Assembly (NCBI RefSeq): GCF_002954445.1
Contig: NZ_MQWA01000001.1
Coordinates: 1,709,781 to 1,773,780 of the forward strand
DNA: 64,000 nt
From: Rubritalea profundi
GTDB lineage: Bacteria > Verrucomicrobiota > Verrucomicrobiia > Verrucomicrobiales > Akkermansiaceae
Reading direction: 5' to 3'
A program made the translations under genes and the position numbers. Positions 25,636 to 35,560 of the stretch are shown one piece after another (position 1 is the first letter of the stretch; every line of letters starts with the position of its first letter). The notes below the pieces were generated by a model. The model was not told the origin of the DNA and ran no database searches. It saw only the letters and a program-made list of their open reading frames with translations.

Positions 25636-26883
25636 ATGCCTATTAATATCGAAATGCCAAAGCTCTCAGACACGATGACTGAGGGTACACTAGTCTCTTG
25701 GCGCAAAAAGGCGGGAGACACCGTCGAAATCGGCGACATTATTGCTGAAATCGAAACGGATAAAGCAACCATGGAAATGGAAGCATTCGACGAAGGCACA
25801 ATCGTTGAAATCTTGGTACAAGAGGGGACTAAAGCCCCTGTTGGAGATGTTCTAGCTATCATAGCAGAAGAGGACGAAGACGTTTCCGTTGTGACTGCAC
25901 CACCAGCTGCTCCAGCGACAAAAGCACCAGCCGCCGCCGCTTCGACTCCAGTAGCTGCCGCAGTACCGACTGCCACTGTGGCAGCGGATGGCTCACGCCT
26001 CCGTGTTTCACCACTCGCTCGCAAGATTGCAGCAGAAAAAGGTGTCGATCTTACTACCGTAAAGGGATCAGGACCAAGTGGCCGAATTGTGAAGGCTGAC
26101 GTAGAATCTGCCAAGGCTGCCTCTGCTACACCCGTAGCGGCACCTAGCTCTGCCGCTCCAGTGCCTCAAGGTATTTTTCCAGCGGTTGGAGCAGACGACA
26201 AAGTCACACCACTTTCTGGCATGCGCAAAATCATCGCTGAGCGCCTACTCCTATCGAAGCAAACCATCCCACACTTCTACTTACATGTAGAATGTGACGC
26301 AGCTCCACTGATGGCACTGCGCAAGCAGATCAACGCTCAGACTGAACAAACCGGCGGCAACAAGTATTCCGTCAATGACTTTGTTGTGAAAGCGATGATC
26401 AATAGTTGCGAGGAAGTCCCAGCAGTCAATGCAGCCTACAATGGCGACAGTGTTGTAGAATTTGCAAACGTAGGTATTTCTGTAGCGATTGCAGTGGAAG
26501 ACGGTTTAGTGACTCCTGTAGTCAAGACGGCACAAAATAAGTCGTTGCTTGAGATTTCGCAAGAAATCAAAGCGATGGCAAAGCGTGCTCGCGATAAGAA
26601 GCTTCTTCCTAACGAGTTTGATGGCGGAACAATCACCATTTCTAACCTCGGCGCATGGGGCGTAGAGAGCTTTGATGCGATAGTAAACCCACCACAGGCG
26701 GCAATCGTCAGTGTGGGTGGTATCATTGAAAAGGCAGTTTCTATCAAGGGTGAGATCAAATCTGGCCTCCGCATGAACATCGGCCTCAGCTGTGACCACC
26801 GCGTGGTTGATGGTGCTGTTGCCGCTACCTACCTCAATGCAGTGAAAAAATTCATCGAACAGCCAACGCTGATGCTCGTGTAA
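25636..26883 (+). CDS. pdhC: Pyruvate dehydrogenase E2, dihydrolipoyllysine acetyltransferase
   Basis: 415 residues from Met at 25636; the frame is open 35 codons earlier but that stretch is not conserved. Lipoyl domain 1-78 with Lys43 in ETDKATME; Ala/Pro-rich linker about 80-115; E1/E3-binding domain about 118-155 (RVSPLARKIAAEKG ... GPSGRIVKADV); acyltransferase core to the end with His388 and Asp392 in HRVVDGA. E3 (lipoamide dehydrogenase) is not in the window. A terminator follows. Confidence 0.95.
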   Translation: MPINIEMPKLSDTMTEGTLVSWRKKAGDTVEIGDIIAEIETDKATMEMEAFDEGTIVEILVQEGTKAPVGDVLAIIAEEDEDVSVVTAPPAAPATKAPAAAASTPVAAAVPTATVAADGSRLRVSPLARKIAAEKGVDLTTVKGSGPSGRIVKADVESAKAASATPVAAPSSAAPVPQGIFPAVGADDKVTPLSGMRKIIAERLLLSKQTIPHFYLHVECDAAPLMALRKQINAQTEQTGGNKYSVNDFVVKAMINSCEEVPAVNAAYNGDSVVEFANVGISVAIAVEDGLVTPVVKTAQNKSLLEISQEIKAMAKRARDKKLLPNEFDGGTITISNLGAWGVESFDAIVNPPQAAIVSVGGIIEKAVSIKGEIKSGLRMNIGLSCDHRVVDGAVAATYLNAVKKFIEQPTLMLV

Positions 26884-26905
26884 TTTTTTCAATGAGAATT
26901 TTCAT

Positions 26906-26942
26906 AAAATGGCATGTACCTCTCAGGTGCATGCCATTTTTT
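26906..26942 (+). terminator. Rho-independent terminator after pdhC
   Basis: AAAATGGCATG and CATGCCATTTT make an 11-bp stem, followed by further Ts. Being T- and A-flanked it may work in both directions and also end the convergent gene at 26984. Confidence 0.8.
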
Positions 26943-26983
26943 GAGCACTGGGGGAGGGGAGTGAGCCAGTCTTTCAAGACAGT

Positions 26984-27556
26984 TTAAAAACTATAACCAT
27001 CCGTCAGTAGCTTGATGATGAAATGGCGTTGGAATACTACTGCTAAAGTCATCAGGATAGCTGTGAGCGCTCCAATGAGCATGGGTAGCCACAACTTGTG
27101 GTATTTGCTGTGCAAGGGGTCTGAGAGCAAAATAGCGTGATATTTGTTGGTGAAGATTTCCTTGTGGGCTCTTTGTTTGAGTAAGAAAAAGCAGATGATG
27201 CCGATGAGAGTCCCTAAGGGTACAAAAAACATCATGACGACGGCCGCGAAACGAGCTGGGGTGCGCGACCAAGGATCGTAATGACGCATGCCCCACCCAA
27301 GTAAGACGAAGATGATGGCTATAATCAGCGAGAAAAAGCTCATAAAAATAAGAAGAAGATGGTGGATATCGATGGCAACTTTGAGAAACACTAGCGTTAG
27401 AACTCCGACAAAGGTTCCGCTAAAGAGATACAGCCATGCGACAGTTTGCACACATATTTCATCTTGTGAGTAGTAGTTTCGAAGTTCACTATTACTCATC
27501 TCAGATGTATCGCGCGCACACTGTTCTGGGCATTGATAGATACTTTTAGTCTCCAT
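26984..27556 (-). CDS. Four-helix integral membrane protein of unknown function
   Basis: 190 residues. Four hydrophobic segments at about 39-63, 66-88, 101-127 and 150-175; the cytosolic N-terminus has two Cys (YQCPEQCARD). The string VLLGWGMRHYDPWSRTPARFAAV between helices 2 and 3 is a plausible conserved loop. No domain recognised. It is convergent with pdhC and divergent from the DUF4259 gene. Confidence 0.6.
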   Translation of the reverse strand: METKSIYQCPEQCARDTSEMSNSELRNYYSQDEICVQTVAWLYLFSGTFVGVLTLVFLKVAIDIHHLLLIFMSFFSLIIAIIFVLLGWGMRHYDPWSRTPARFAAVVMMFFVPLGTLIGIICFFLLKQRAHKEIFTNKYHAILLSDPLHSKYHKLWLPMLIGALTAILMTLAVVFQRHFIIKLLTDGYSF

Positions 27557-27716
27557 GGGAGAACAGTATGTGGAATAAAGCTCTAAGAATCAATGATACA
27601 TATGTTTGAAGAGCTTGAGGGAGATGGAGCTTGAAAAAAAGTCAGCAAGAGAGGTTGACCGCTGCAATTTCATCCTCTAAATCAAAAAGAACGCGCACAA
27701 CAACGCACTAAAAATT

Positions 27717-28124
27717 ATGGCTGCCTGGGGAACAAAAACATTTGAAGAAGATACTGCTAACGACTGGATTCAGGAGCTCATTGACTCTGAAGATGCACGT
27801 GAATTTCTGAGTGAATCACTCAGTATTGATCCTGGTTATATTGAAGCCGATCAAGCAGCCATAGTCCTAGCTGCGAGTGAGACTCTGATTGCTCTTCTCG
27901 ACGAACCACGCATCGGAGTTCCTGGTGAATTGGTTGACTGGGTTGGCGACAACGAATGTGACGACGTGAGCGACCTTCCTGAGGTAGCTCTCCCAGCTCT
28001 CGCTAAAGTGCTCGGCAAGGAATCTGAACTTCGTGAGATTTGGTCAGATTCTGAAGATTTCGATGGATGGCTTGAAAATATAGAGTCGATGCGTGAAGTC
28101 ATTACGCAAATGGCCCAACTCTAG
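27717..28124 (+). CDS. DUF4259 domain protein
   Basis: 135 acidic residues with the family's start MAAWGTKTFEEDTANDW, then EDAREFLSESL and the C-terminal block LREIWSDSEDFDGWLENIESM. DUF4259 proteins are small soluble proteins of unknown function. Single gene, followed by a strong terminator. Confidence 0.85.
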   Translation: MAAWGTKTFEEDTANDWIQELIDSEDAREFLSESLSIDPGYIEADQAAIVLAASETLIALLDEPRIGVPGELVDWVGDNECDDVSDLPEVALPALAKVLGKESELREIWSDSEDFDGWLENIESMREVITQMAQL

Positions 28125-28155
28125 TTGATTGATTCAAAAAATATTTCTTAAAGCG

Positions 28156-28187
28156 CCCTGTTAGTGAATGACTAACAGGGTGTTTTT
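28156..28187 (+). terminator. Rho-independent terminator after the DUF4259 gene
   Basis: CCCTGTTAGT and ACTAACAGGG pair over 10 bp around GAATG, followed by TGTTTTT. Confidence 0.88.
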
Positions 28188-28285
28188 CTTTGTGCAGTGA
28201 TAGACTACGAAGAATCCAAAACATCATTTGGATCTCTTGACGTTTTACCTTTTGGAAAAGTGTTCTGCATGTTTGATTAACTTAT

Positions 28286-29548
28286 ATGAAGGAGCAACTC
28301 CTCAAAAATCCTGTATTCCAGATGGCTGCTGAGCAATTTGACCGCACAGCAGATTTCCTAAAATTATCAAACGATGTGCGAGAGCGCTGCAAGTGGCCTA
28401 AGCGCTTGCTGACTGTGAGCATCCCCATCAAAAGAGACAGTGGTGAGACTGAGGTCTTCTTTGGTTATCGTGTGCAGCATGAACTCTCGCGTGGTCCAGT
28501 CAAAGGTGGTTTGAGGTTTCACCCCAATGTCAAGCTAGGCGAGGTGGCGGCGCTTGCTATGTGGATGAACTGGAAATGTGCATTGATGGGCTTGCCATTT
28601 GGTGGTGGAAAAGGCGGTGTGACATGTGACCCACGAAGCATGAGCGAGGCTGAGTTAGAGAATATGACAAGGCGCTACACAGCCGAGATGCTACCATTCA
28701 TAGGCCCACAGACCGACGTGATGGCTCCCGACATGGGAACCAATGAACAAGTGATGGCATGGATGCTCGATGTTTATTCCAGCCACGCAGGTCATTTGGT
28801 ACCAGGGGTCGTTACCGGTAAACCTGTGAACCTCCAAGGTTCGGAAGGACGAACGGCTGCTACTGGTCACGGTGTGGCATTCCTAGCCACACGGGCACTG
28901 ACAAAGTGTAAAATACGCCATGAAAATGCCACTGCTATCATCCAAGGATTTGGTAATGTCGGTTATCATGCAGCTCTAACCATGGAGCGATTTGGAGTGA
29001 GAATCATAGGTATTTCAGATGTGACTGGAGCCGTGCATAATCCCGAGGGAATCAATGTGAAGGAATTAGGCAAGCATGTCGCAAAGAGTGGGGGAGTCGT
29101 CGGCTTTACGGCCGCTGACTCTATTGATCCAGCTGATTTGTTGGTGCAGCCTTGTGATGTGTTAGTACCAGCGGCTCTTGAGCGGGTGATTACCTCAAAA
29201 AATGCTGGCAAGCTCAAATGCCGCGTTCTTGCGGAAGCAGCCAATGGTCCAACAACCACTGAGGCGGACGCCATTTTAGAGCGCAGAGATGACATTTTCA
29301 TGATCCCCGACATTCTTTGCAATGCAGGAGGTGTGACGGTTTCCTACTTCGAATGGGTACAGAATTTACAGCGCTTCCAGTGGAGTGAGCAAGAGGTGTT
29401 GACCAAACTCGACACCATGATGGCAAAGGCATTTGATCGTGTGATAACCTTTGCTCAAAGAAATAAACTACCACATCGTGTGGCTGCCCTAGCACTCGGC
29501 ATTAAAGAAGTTGCCAATGTTAAAAAACAAAGAGGACTATTCCCATGA
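28286..29548 (+). CDS. gdhA: Glutamate dehydrogenase
   Basis: Interconverts glutamate with 2-oxoglutarate and ammonia. 420 residues, the length of the hexameric class. Substrate-site Lys73 (PVKGGLRFHP) and catalytic Lys109 (PFGGGKGGV) are present, as are the MAPDMGTNEQVMAW block and the nucleotide fold IIQGFGNVGYHAA. ILCNAGGVTVSYFEWVQN near the C-terminus is diagnostic. Its stop overlaps the start of the next gene (ATGA). Coenzyme preference is not clear. Confidence 0.94.
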   Translation: MKEQLLKNPVFQMAAEQFDRTADFLKLSNDVRERCKWPKRLLTVSIPIKRDSGETEVFFGYRVQHELSRGPVKGGLRFHPNVKLGEVAALAMWMNWKCALMGLPFGGGKGGVTCDPRSMSEAELENMTRRYTAEMLPFIGPQTDVMAPDMGTNEQVMAWMLDVYSSHAGHLVPGVVTGKPVNLQGSEGRTAATGHGVAFLATRALTKCKIRHENATAIIQGFGNVGYHAALTMERFGVRIIGISDVTGAVHNPEGINVKELGKHVAKSGGVVGFTAADSIDPADLLVQPCDVLVPAALERVITSKNAGKLKCRVLAEAANGPTTTEADAILERRDDIFMIPDILCNAGGVTVSYFEWVQNLQRFQWSEQEVLTKLDTMMAKAFDRVITFAQRNKLPHRVAALALGIKEVANVKKQRGLFP

Positions 29549-30525
29549 TATCAAATTCAGTACGCTTTCATAGCTTCGGCAAAGTCGAAGAAGTCGCTCA
29601 ATTAGAGCCAATCGAACTACCTGCGACAGAGAACGGACAGTTGCTAGTTAAAATGCTGGCGACTCCACTCAATCCAGCGGATATCAATTTTATCCAAGGC
29701 AACTACGGAGTTAAACCCGAGCTCCCAGCATCGCCCGGAATCGAAGGTTGTGCAGAGGTGCTAGAAAGCAAAGCCGAGGGCTTTGCTGCAGGAGATAAGG
29801 TAATCTTTATCGAGCGTGTGGGCACATGGCAGAGCCATGTGGTCTGTGATGCTCAGAATACCCTACGTATTCCCTCCGAGATTGCTCCAGAACAGGCTGC
29901 AATGCTCAAGGTGAATCCCGCGACTGCTTGGCAGATACTCCACGCCTACGCCGATCTTAACCCTGGTGATTGGGTGATTCAAAATGCGGCAAATTCAGGT
30001 GTAGGCCAGTGTTTGATTCAAATTGCCAAACAACTCGGACTGCGCACCATCAATACTGTCCGTCGCGAAGGGCTCGAGGCTGAGCTGAAAGCTTTCGGCG
30101 CGGATCACGTGTTGTTAGATGATGCTGACCTCGTGACAAAGGTGCGCGAGATCTGTGGCGATAATTTACCAAAACTCGCCTCCAATGCCGTTGGTGGCGA
30201 CAGTGCCCTGCGCCAGATGGACGCTCTCGCCGAACATGGAACGCAAGTCACCTTTGGAGCGATGAGTATGCGCAGCCTCAAAGTGCCTAACAAATTTCTT
30301 ATCTTTAAGGGTATCAGCCTGCGTGGACTGTGGATCACCAAATGGATAGCCGCCGCCGAGAGAGGGGAGATTGAAAAAGTTTACCAGCAGCTCGCTGAGT
30401 GGGTGGTGGATGGAAAGCTTACTCAGTCGGTAGAAAAATCCTACAAACCAAGTGAGCTAGTCGAGGCGCTAGAGCGATCCCAACAAGGTGAGCGCAGTGG
30501 TAAAGTCTTGCTGGATTGGCAATAA
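29545..30525 (+). CDS. MDR-family 2-enoyl thioester reductase-like protein
   Basis: 326 residues of the medium-chain dehydrogenase/reductase fold without structural zinc Cys cluster. Strings match the mitochondrial enoyl reductase (MECR/ETR) branch: LNPADINFIQGNYGVKP, PGIEGCAEVLE, KVNPATAWQIL and the NADPH fold NAANSGVGQCLIQIAKQLG with LRTINTVRR. Likely reduces a trans-2-enoyl thioester with NADPH. Coupled to gdhA by a 4-base overlap, though no metabolic link is obvious. Confidence 0.85.
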   Translation: MISNSVRFHSFGKVEEVAQLEPIELPATENGQLLVKMLATPLNPADINFIQGNYGVKPELPASPGIEGCAEVLESKAEGFAAGDKVIFIERVGTWQSHVVCDAQNTLRIPSEIAPEQAAMLKVNPATAWQILHAYADLNPGDWVIQNAANSGVGQCLIQIAKQLGLRTINTVRREGLEAELKAFGADHVLLDDADLVTKVREICGDNLPKLASNAVGGDSALRQMDALAEHGTQVTFGAMSMRSLKVPNKFLIFKGISLRGLWITKWIAAAERGEIEKVYQQLAEWVVDGKLTQSVEKSYKPSELVEALERSQQGERSGKVLLDWQ

Positions 30526-30540
30526 TGACTCGGATTCAGG

Positions 30541-31264
30541 CTATCTACGGTTGGCTTCGTAGATTTTTTCTCGTCCAAGGTAGCTGTCGGTATCGACCTC
30601 AAACCAGGTGCTCTTTTTGATCCGTTCTTTATTGTAGGGCGGAGCAAACGTCAACCAACTGAGTCAGTTGGTGAGCGCGAAGGCGATGGATATTGCGTGC
30701 TTTAGAGGTCAAGGTGGAGACATCGTCTTTGAGTAAAGTGGACTTTGCCGTTTCTTTGAGGAGGACTTTTTCTGCATCGTTTTCGTGCGGCAGGAGGTCG
30801 TAGTTCCATACGTCAATCTTGCCTGTGGCACAGAGCAGCACTCCAGTCATGTCTGGGTGGTCGTGGTGCTTTATTTCTTCGCCTTTTTCAAACTGTACGA
30901 GACTTACCTCGAAGTTGCGTTGCTTTTCGAGCTTATAGAAATCTGGGCGCATATTTCCGAGACCATTCTTGCTGTTTTCAAAAGCCTCAGAGAGATCTGC
31001 ATCTTTGAGGTTCAATTGGAGGGCGAGTGCTGCCACTTGCTTGACATACTTTTCCTGATTCCAGTGGTCGAGGTGTTGTTTAGCAGCTTCCTTTTCAACA
31101 GCAGTGAGGAAGGCATCCCAATTGATGGCTCCATCCGCGGGCAACCTTCCTTGGCACGCATTGGCGCGGGTTGCTAGAGCTGTGATGGCTGGCAACGCGA
31201 GGCTTAGCCCGAGAAATCCAGGGAGCGAGGTGCGGATGAAGTGGCGGCGGTTGTAGTCGTCCAT
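30541..31264 (-). pseudogene. Tat-exported cysteamine/cysteine dioxygenase-like (ADO/PCO-type cupin), 3' frameshift
   Basis: Residues 1-37 carry a Tat signal (NRRHFIRTSLPG, then a hydrophobic segment). The cupin domain has HHDHPDMTGVLLC with His134 and His136 and NIHRLRA with His193, a three-His iron site like ADO and plant cysteine oxidases. The frame stops at 30629, but a run of three A on the plus strand (30646-30648) hides an indel: in the next frame the sequence continues FAPPYNKERIKKSTWFE and reaches TAG at 30541-30543. The intact gene would be about 240 residues. Whether the shift is real or a sequencing error is open. Confidence 0.75.
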
Positions 31265-31374
31265 GGCGAGAAACTAGTCTAGATCGAGAAGCAAGCGAGA
31301 GACTTTATTTACTAAAGAAAGCCAAATGATTGATCAGGATAAGAACAAAAAATACCCACCACCTTTGACTGGAG

Positions 31375-32064
31375 TCATCGCTTCCTATTATTAGTGGGCC
31401 ATTGGAGGCTGGGATTCGGCATTCCTGAGAAATAGAGGCCTGAACCAGTTAGATCCGAGTTGTGTGTAAGGTCAACAAGGCCGACAGGACTAGAGAGCAG
31501 GCGGGTTGTCCAAACCTCAGTATCTAACTGCTCGCGTAATGCCTTAGTGTCCGTAGTCGGAGTGACCGCTAGGAATAGTTGAATGTTTACACCATACCCT
31601 ACGTCTTCTATCCAGTGTGAATATCCTGCAGAATGGAGCTTATTGTGTTCATTAAGCTCAATCAAAAGGGCATACCTGTCAGCCCTGGCCTTGCCGAGTG
31701 AGAGCTTAAATAAGCTGAAATTTGGTATGCTCAGACCGATTTGACGTTCTACGACGTCACGAAATTCGTAGGCGAACACGTAGTGGCCAGATTCGAGTTG
31801 GCCCACTTTTTCCGGCGGTCCCAATTGGTCCAAAATCTCTGAGCGGGTAGATGGAATTTGCGGTACTTGTTGTATTTTTAAGTCGTTAGGTTGAGCCAGA
31901 TTTCCAATAGACTCACCACCAATTTTGTACTTGAGAACCGTACAGCTACTGCACAGCAAAGGTACAACAGCAAGCCGTGCCCAAGTTGCAAAAAAACGTG
32001 CAGTTTCTAAACCCGTTATTCCCGATCTCATCAGCGTAAGGATGTTCTGACTATTACCCCTCAC
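31375..32064 (-). CDS. BamE/SmpA-like lipoprotein, larger member
   Basis: 229 residues. A hydrophobic stretch ending LCSSC (Cys41) suggests a lipoprotein signal with a long N-terminal region; a later start could be used. A short domain, TRSEILDQLGPPEKVGQLESG then YVFAYEFRD, resembles the BamE/SmpA strand-helix pattern and the similar segment in the next gene. The remainder is unrecognised. It overlaps the upstream gene by 11 bases on the same strand, so the pair is an operon. Confidence 0.6.
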   Translation of the reverse strand: MRGNSQNILTLMRSGITGLETARFFATWARLAVVPLLCSSCTVLKYKIGGESIGNLAQPNDLKIQQVPQIPSTRSEILDQLGPPEKVGQLESGHYVFAYEFRDVVERQIGLSIPNFSLFKLSLGKARADRYALLIELNEHNKLHSAGYSHWIEDVGYGVNIQLFLAVTPTTDTKALREQLDTEVWTTRLLSSPVGLVDLTHNSDLTGSGLYFSGMPNPSLQWPTNNRKR

Positions 32065-32431
32065 TTACTGAGAAGTCTGTTAGCACTCCTTGTTTATCAA
32101 AGAAGAAAATGGCCCTATCGTATTCCGCGTGAACCTTAACGTTGTTGTAAACGATAAGCACAATACCTTCGCCGTTGATTTGCTCGCGTAGATAGTAAAA
32201 GACCGTCTCATCTCCTAGGGTGAGTACTTGGGAAGGGGGGCCAAGGTCTTTTAGTATCTTAGATTTTGTTGTTTTTCCTTTGCTCCAATTGGAGGCTTTG
32301 TTGTCTCCCTCATCCGAGTTCCAAAGGTTTTCGACTCCTCGCTCACTTCTCACATTCACACAGGAAGAGTTGGCTCCAATTCCTAATGAAATAAGAAGCC
32401 ATAAGGATAGAAGTCGAGTAAAGGGTTTCAT
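32054..32431 (-). CDS. BamE/SmpA-like lipoprotein, small member
   Basis: 125 residues with a lipoprotein signal (MKPFTRLLSLWLLISLGIG, lipobox NSSC, Cys24). The body has TTKSKILKDLGPPSQVLTLGD followed by VFYYLREQ, a BamE-like unit that parallels the one in the gene it precedes. BamE-like domains often help outer-membrane assembly, but none of the Bam machinery is nearby, so the role is inferred weakly. Confidence 0.62.
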   Translation of the reverse strand: MKPFTRLLSLWLLISLGIGANSSCVNVRSERGVENLWNSDEGDNKASNWSKGKTTKSKILKDLGPPSQVLTLGDETVFYYLREQINGEGIVLIVYNNVKVHAEYDRAIFFFDKQGVLTDFSVSEG

Positions 32432-32640
32432 CTAAATCAAAGTGTGTGTGATGAACTCGGCAGTCAATCGTCGAATCACAGGAGAGTAGATGGGGGATTC
32501 AACAAGATTTAATGTGATTTATAGCATCATGCTCAACATCAACAATTTACGAGTATAGTTAGTAACTCTATTCTGTTGCGTAGATCTATCATTTCTGATC
32601 TACTGCTAGGTGCTTCTCTCATCAATAAATCCTACTCGTA

Positions 32641-33045
32641 ATGTCCCCCCCAGACTATTGGCCGTTTGTGGTTTACGTGGCGCTCATCGCCACGGTGGCG
32701 GGAGGCATGCTCGGTGTCTCAGCCTTGCTCGGCCAGAAACACAACGCTCGAGGCAAGGGAAAACCTTATGAATCGGGGCTCGATGGCACGGGCACGGGAA
32801 GGCTGAAAATCTCTATCCGCTTCTATCTGATCGCCATTCTTTTTGTTATCTTTGACCTCGAGGTAATCTACATTTTCTCCTGGGCTATCGCACTACGAGA
32901 ACTTGGCTGGCAAGGCTATGGTGGCATTGCGGTGTTCATAGGAATCTTGATTGTCGCCCTGATCTACGAATGGCGCATGGGCGCACTGGACTGGAGCCGA
33001 CCACGGCGGCCAGGGAGAATCACTAACAAGAAAGACAAACTATGA
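32641..33045 (+). CDS. nuoA: NADH-quinone oxidoreductase subunit A
   Basis: 134 residues, three membrane helices (about 8-28, 60-80, 92-114). [11 protein letters not shown] and the [20 protein letters not shown] block are typical for NuoA, whose loop helps form the quinone channel. First gene of the nuo operon, preceded by a 209-base gap that should hold the promoter. Overlaps nuoB by 4 bases. Confidence 0.95.
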   Translation: MSPPDYWPFVVYVALIATVAGGMLGVSALLGQKHNARGKGKPYESGLDGTGTGRLKISIRFYLIAILFVIFDLEVIYIFSWAIALRELGWQGYGGIAVFIGILIVALIYEWRMGALDWSRPRRPGRITNKKDKL

Positions 33046-33677
33046 ATATAAGCATATCCAATCCAGAAGACCCCGCTCCGCAAAACGGCCTTAGTGACCT
33101 TGACGACGAAGTCAGCAAAGTCCTCGCCATGGCAAAGCTTCAAGACCTCGTAGCCTGGGGCCGCAAGTATTCGCTATGGCCTTTCAACTTCGGTCTCTCT
33201 TGTTGTTTCGTGGAAATGGCCACCAGCCTAACCAGTAAATACGACATTGCTAGGTTCGGAGCCGAGGTGCTGCGCGGAAGCCCGCGCCAAGCCGACGTGA
33301 TGATTATCGCCGGCACCGTCTTCGTGAAAATGGCTCCCATCATCCAGCGGCTCTACGAACAAATGATGGAGCCGCGCTGGGTGATATCGATGGGCTCCTG
33401 CGCCAACTCCGGCGGCATGTTTGACATCTACAGCGTGGTGCAAGGGGTCGACAAATTTCTCCCAGTAGACGTTTACGTGCCCGGCTGTCCGCCCCGGCCC
33501 GATGCCTTCATGCAGGGACTCGTTCTTCTTCAGCAAGCCGTCGGTCAGGAAAAACGCCCGCTCAGCCACGTCATCGGGCCTCAGGGGGTTTCCCAACCAG
33601 GCCGCTTCAGCCAGCGTGACCTCAAACACGAAGAACGCATGGGAGTCACCACACTTAGGACTCCGGATCAGTCGTAA
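33042..33677 (+). CDS. nuoB: NADH-quinone oxidoreductase subunit B
   Basis: 211 residues, ligand of cluster N2 next to the quinone site. The Cys set is visible: [10 protein letters not shown] (two adjacent Cys), [10 protein letters not shown] and VPGCPPRPD. Start overlaps the nuoA stop. The C-terminal 30 residues (after GPQGVSQPG) are an unconserved tail. Confidence 0.96.
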   Translation: MNISISNPEDPAPQNGLSDLDDEVSKVLAMAKLQDLVAWGRKYSLWPFNFGLSCCFVEMATSLTSKYDIARFGAEVLRGSPRQADVMIIAGTVFVKMAPIIQRLYEQMMEPRWVISMGSCANSGGMFDIYSVVQGVDKFLPVDVYVPGCPPRPDAFMQGLVLLQQAVGQEKRPLSHVIGPQGVSQPGRFSQRDLKHEERMGVTTLRTPDQS

Positions 33678-33781
33678 CTCATTAATATCGAGTGCTGTCG
33701 ACTTGGGTGAATGGTGAAATATCCTTGACTGACTCAGCCACTCTAACCTACTGTTAGCCTTTAATCCTTAGACACTAGCAA

Positions 33782-35529
33782 GTGACAACGGCGCACACAA
33801 AGATCTCTTTTATGGAGTCCCTGACCTCAGGGACTTGGGGGCAGATTGTTGAGCAAGCCACGGTAGATGGCATCCCCACCTTCTGGGTTCTTAGCGAACA
33901 CTTGATTCCTTTGCTTCGTCACCTCAAACACGACGAGGGCTTTGCGATGCTCTACGACCTCACTGCTATCGACGAACGCCACCGCCGCCACCGCGATGGC
34001 CAGCCCGCGAGTGATTTTACCGTCGTCTATCATCTGCTTTCCATTCCTAACAATACCGACATCCGCATCAAGGTAGCCCTCGAAGGTGACTACCCCAGCA
34101 TCCCATCCATCACTAATATCTGGCCAACGGCAAGTTGGTATGAACGTGAGGTCTGGGACATGTTTGGCATCCGCTTCGATGGCCACTCAAAGATGCGACG
34201 CCTGCTTATGCCACAAAGCTGGCAAGGCCACCCGCTGCGTAAGGAACATCCAGCGCGTGCGACCGAGATGGGTCCCTTCGAACTCACTCCTGAAAAAGAA
34301 GACGCCGAGCACAAGGCTCTGCAATTCGACCCCGAAGCTTGGGGGCTGGAGCGCAGCAGCGCCGACTCCGAGTTCATGTTTCTCAACATAGGCCCTCAAC
34401 ACCCCGGAACCCACGGCGTGCTACGTCTGGTGCTTCAGCTTGATGGTGAAGAGATTCTCAATGTCATCCCAGACATCGGATTCCACCACCGTGGACAGGA
34501 AAAGATGGGCGAGCGCCAGTCGTGGCACAGCTACATTCCCTACACCGACCGCGTCGATTATCTCGGAGGGGTGATGAACAACCTGCCCTACGTGCTGGCG
34601 CTGGAGAAAATGTGCGGCATCGATGTCCCCGACCGCGCCAAGGTCATCCGCATCATGCTCTGCGAGCTGTTCCGCATTTCTAACCACCTCGTCTGGTATG
34701 GAACTTACGCCCAAGACCTCGGCCAGATGTCGCCCGTGTTCTACATGTTCAACGACCGCGAGCAGTTATTAGGTATCATCGAATCAATCTGCGGCGCACG
34801 CATGCACCCAAACTGGTTCCGCATCGGTGGAGTCGCCCAAGACCTCCCTAAGGGATGGGACACCCTAGTCAGAAACTTCCTCGACTACCTGCCACCACGG
34901 CTCAAGGAATACGACACCATGGTGATGAAAAACCGCATCATCAAGCGCGCACCATCGGCATCGGTGCCTACACCACCGAGGAGGCGCTGGAGTGGGGGAT
35001 CACTGGACCCGGATTGCGCGCCACTGGCAGCGACTGGGATTTGCGCAAGAAACGGCCCTACGCCGGATACGACCAATTCGACTTCGACATCCCCACAGCC
35101 GACAACGGCGACTGCTATGACCGAGGCATGGTGCGGATCGAGGAAATGCGCCAGAGCCTGCGCATCATCGAGCAATGTCTCAAGTGCATGCCCGGCGGCG
35201 CCTACAAGTCCGATCATCCACTCACTTGCCCGCCCACCAAGGACGGCACCATGCATGACATAGAAACCCTGATCACCCACTTCCTCTCTGTCAGCTGGGG
35301 ACCGGTGGTGCCTGCCGGAGAAATGATGTGCAGCGTCGAGGCCACCAAGGGAATGAGCGGCTATTACCTCATCAGCGACAAGGACAGCATCTCCTACCGC
35401 ACTCGCATCCGCGCCCCGTCGTTCCCCCACATGCAAATCATCAACAACATCAGCCAAGGCCACATGATCCCCGACCTCCTCGCCATCCTAGGCAGCATCG
35501 ACTACGTCCTAGCAGATATAGATCGCTAG
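33782..35529 (+). pseudogene. nuoCD: NADH-quinone oxidoreductase fused C/D subunit, frameshifted
   Basis: One gene encodes NuoC (about 1-180, ending in the [12 protein letters not shown] signature) and NuoD ([18 protein letters not shown] onward). A missing base after 34945 (AAGCGCGCACC; AAGGCGCGCACC would keep frame) splits it: the first frame runs to 35263 and the second carries [20 protein letters not shown] to the end, including [11 protein letters not shown]-like [15 protein letters not shown]. With the base restored a 581-residue NuoCD results. Start is GTG at 33782; ATG at 33812 is also possible. Given the intact operon around it, a sequencing error is likely. Confidence 0.88.
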
Positions 35530-35560
35530 CAACACGACCGCCCTGATAACCCCTAAAATA

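Noticed and set aside
25527-26114. 195-residue reading frame opposite pdhC
   Set aside because: Pure shadow of the Ala/Pro-rich linker of E2; the serine- and alanine-rich composition follows from the antisense of that region.
34885-35463. 192-residue reading frame opposite nuoCD, and similar long antisense frames at 35450-36112 and 36923-37369
   Set aside because: Antisense frames in GC-rich nuo genes; no motif and the sense strand encodes known subunits.
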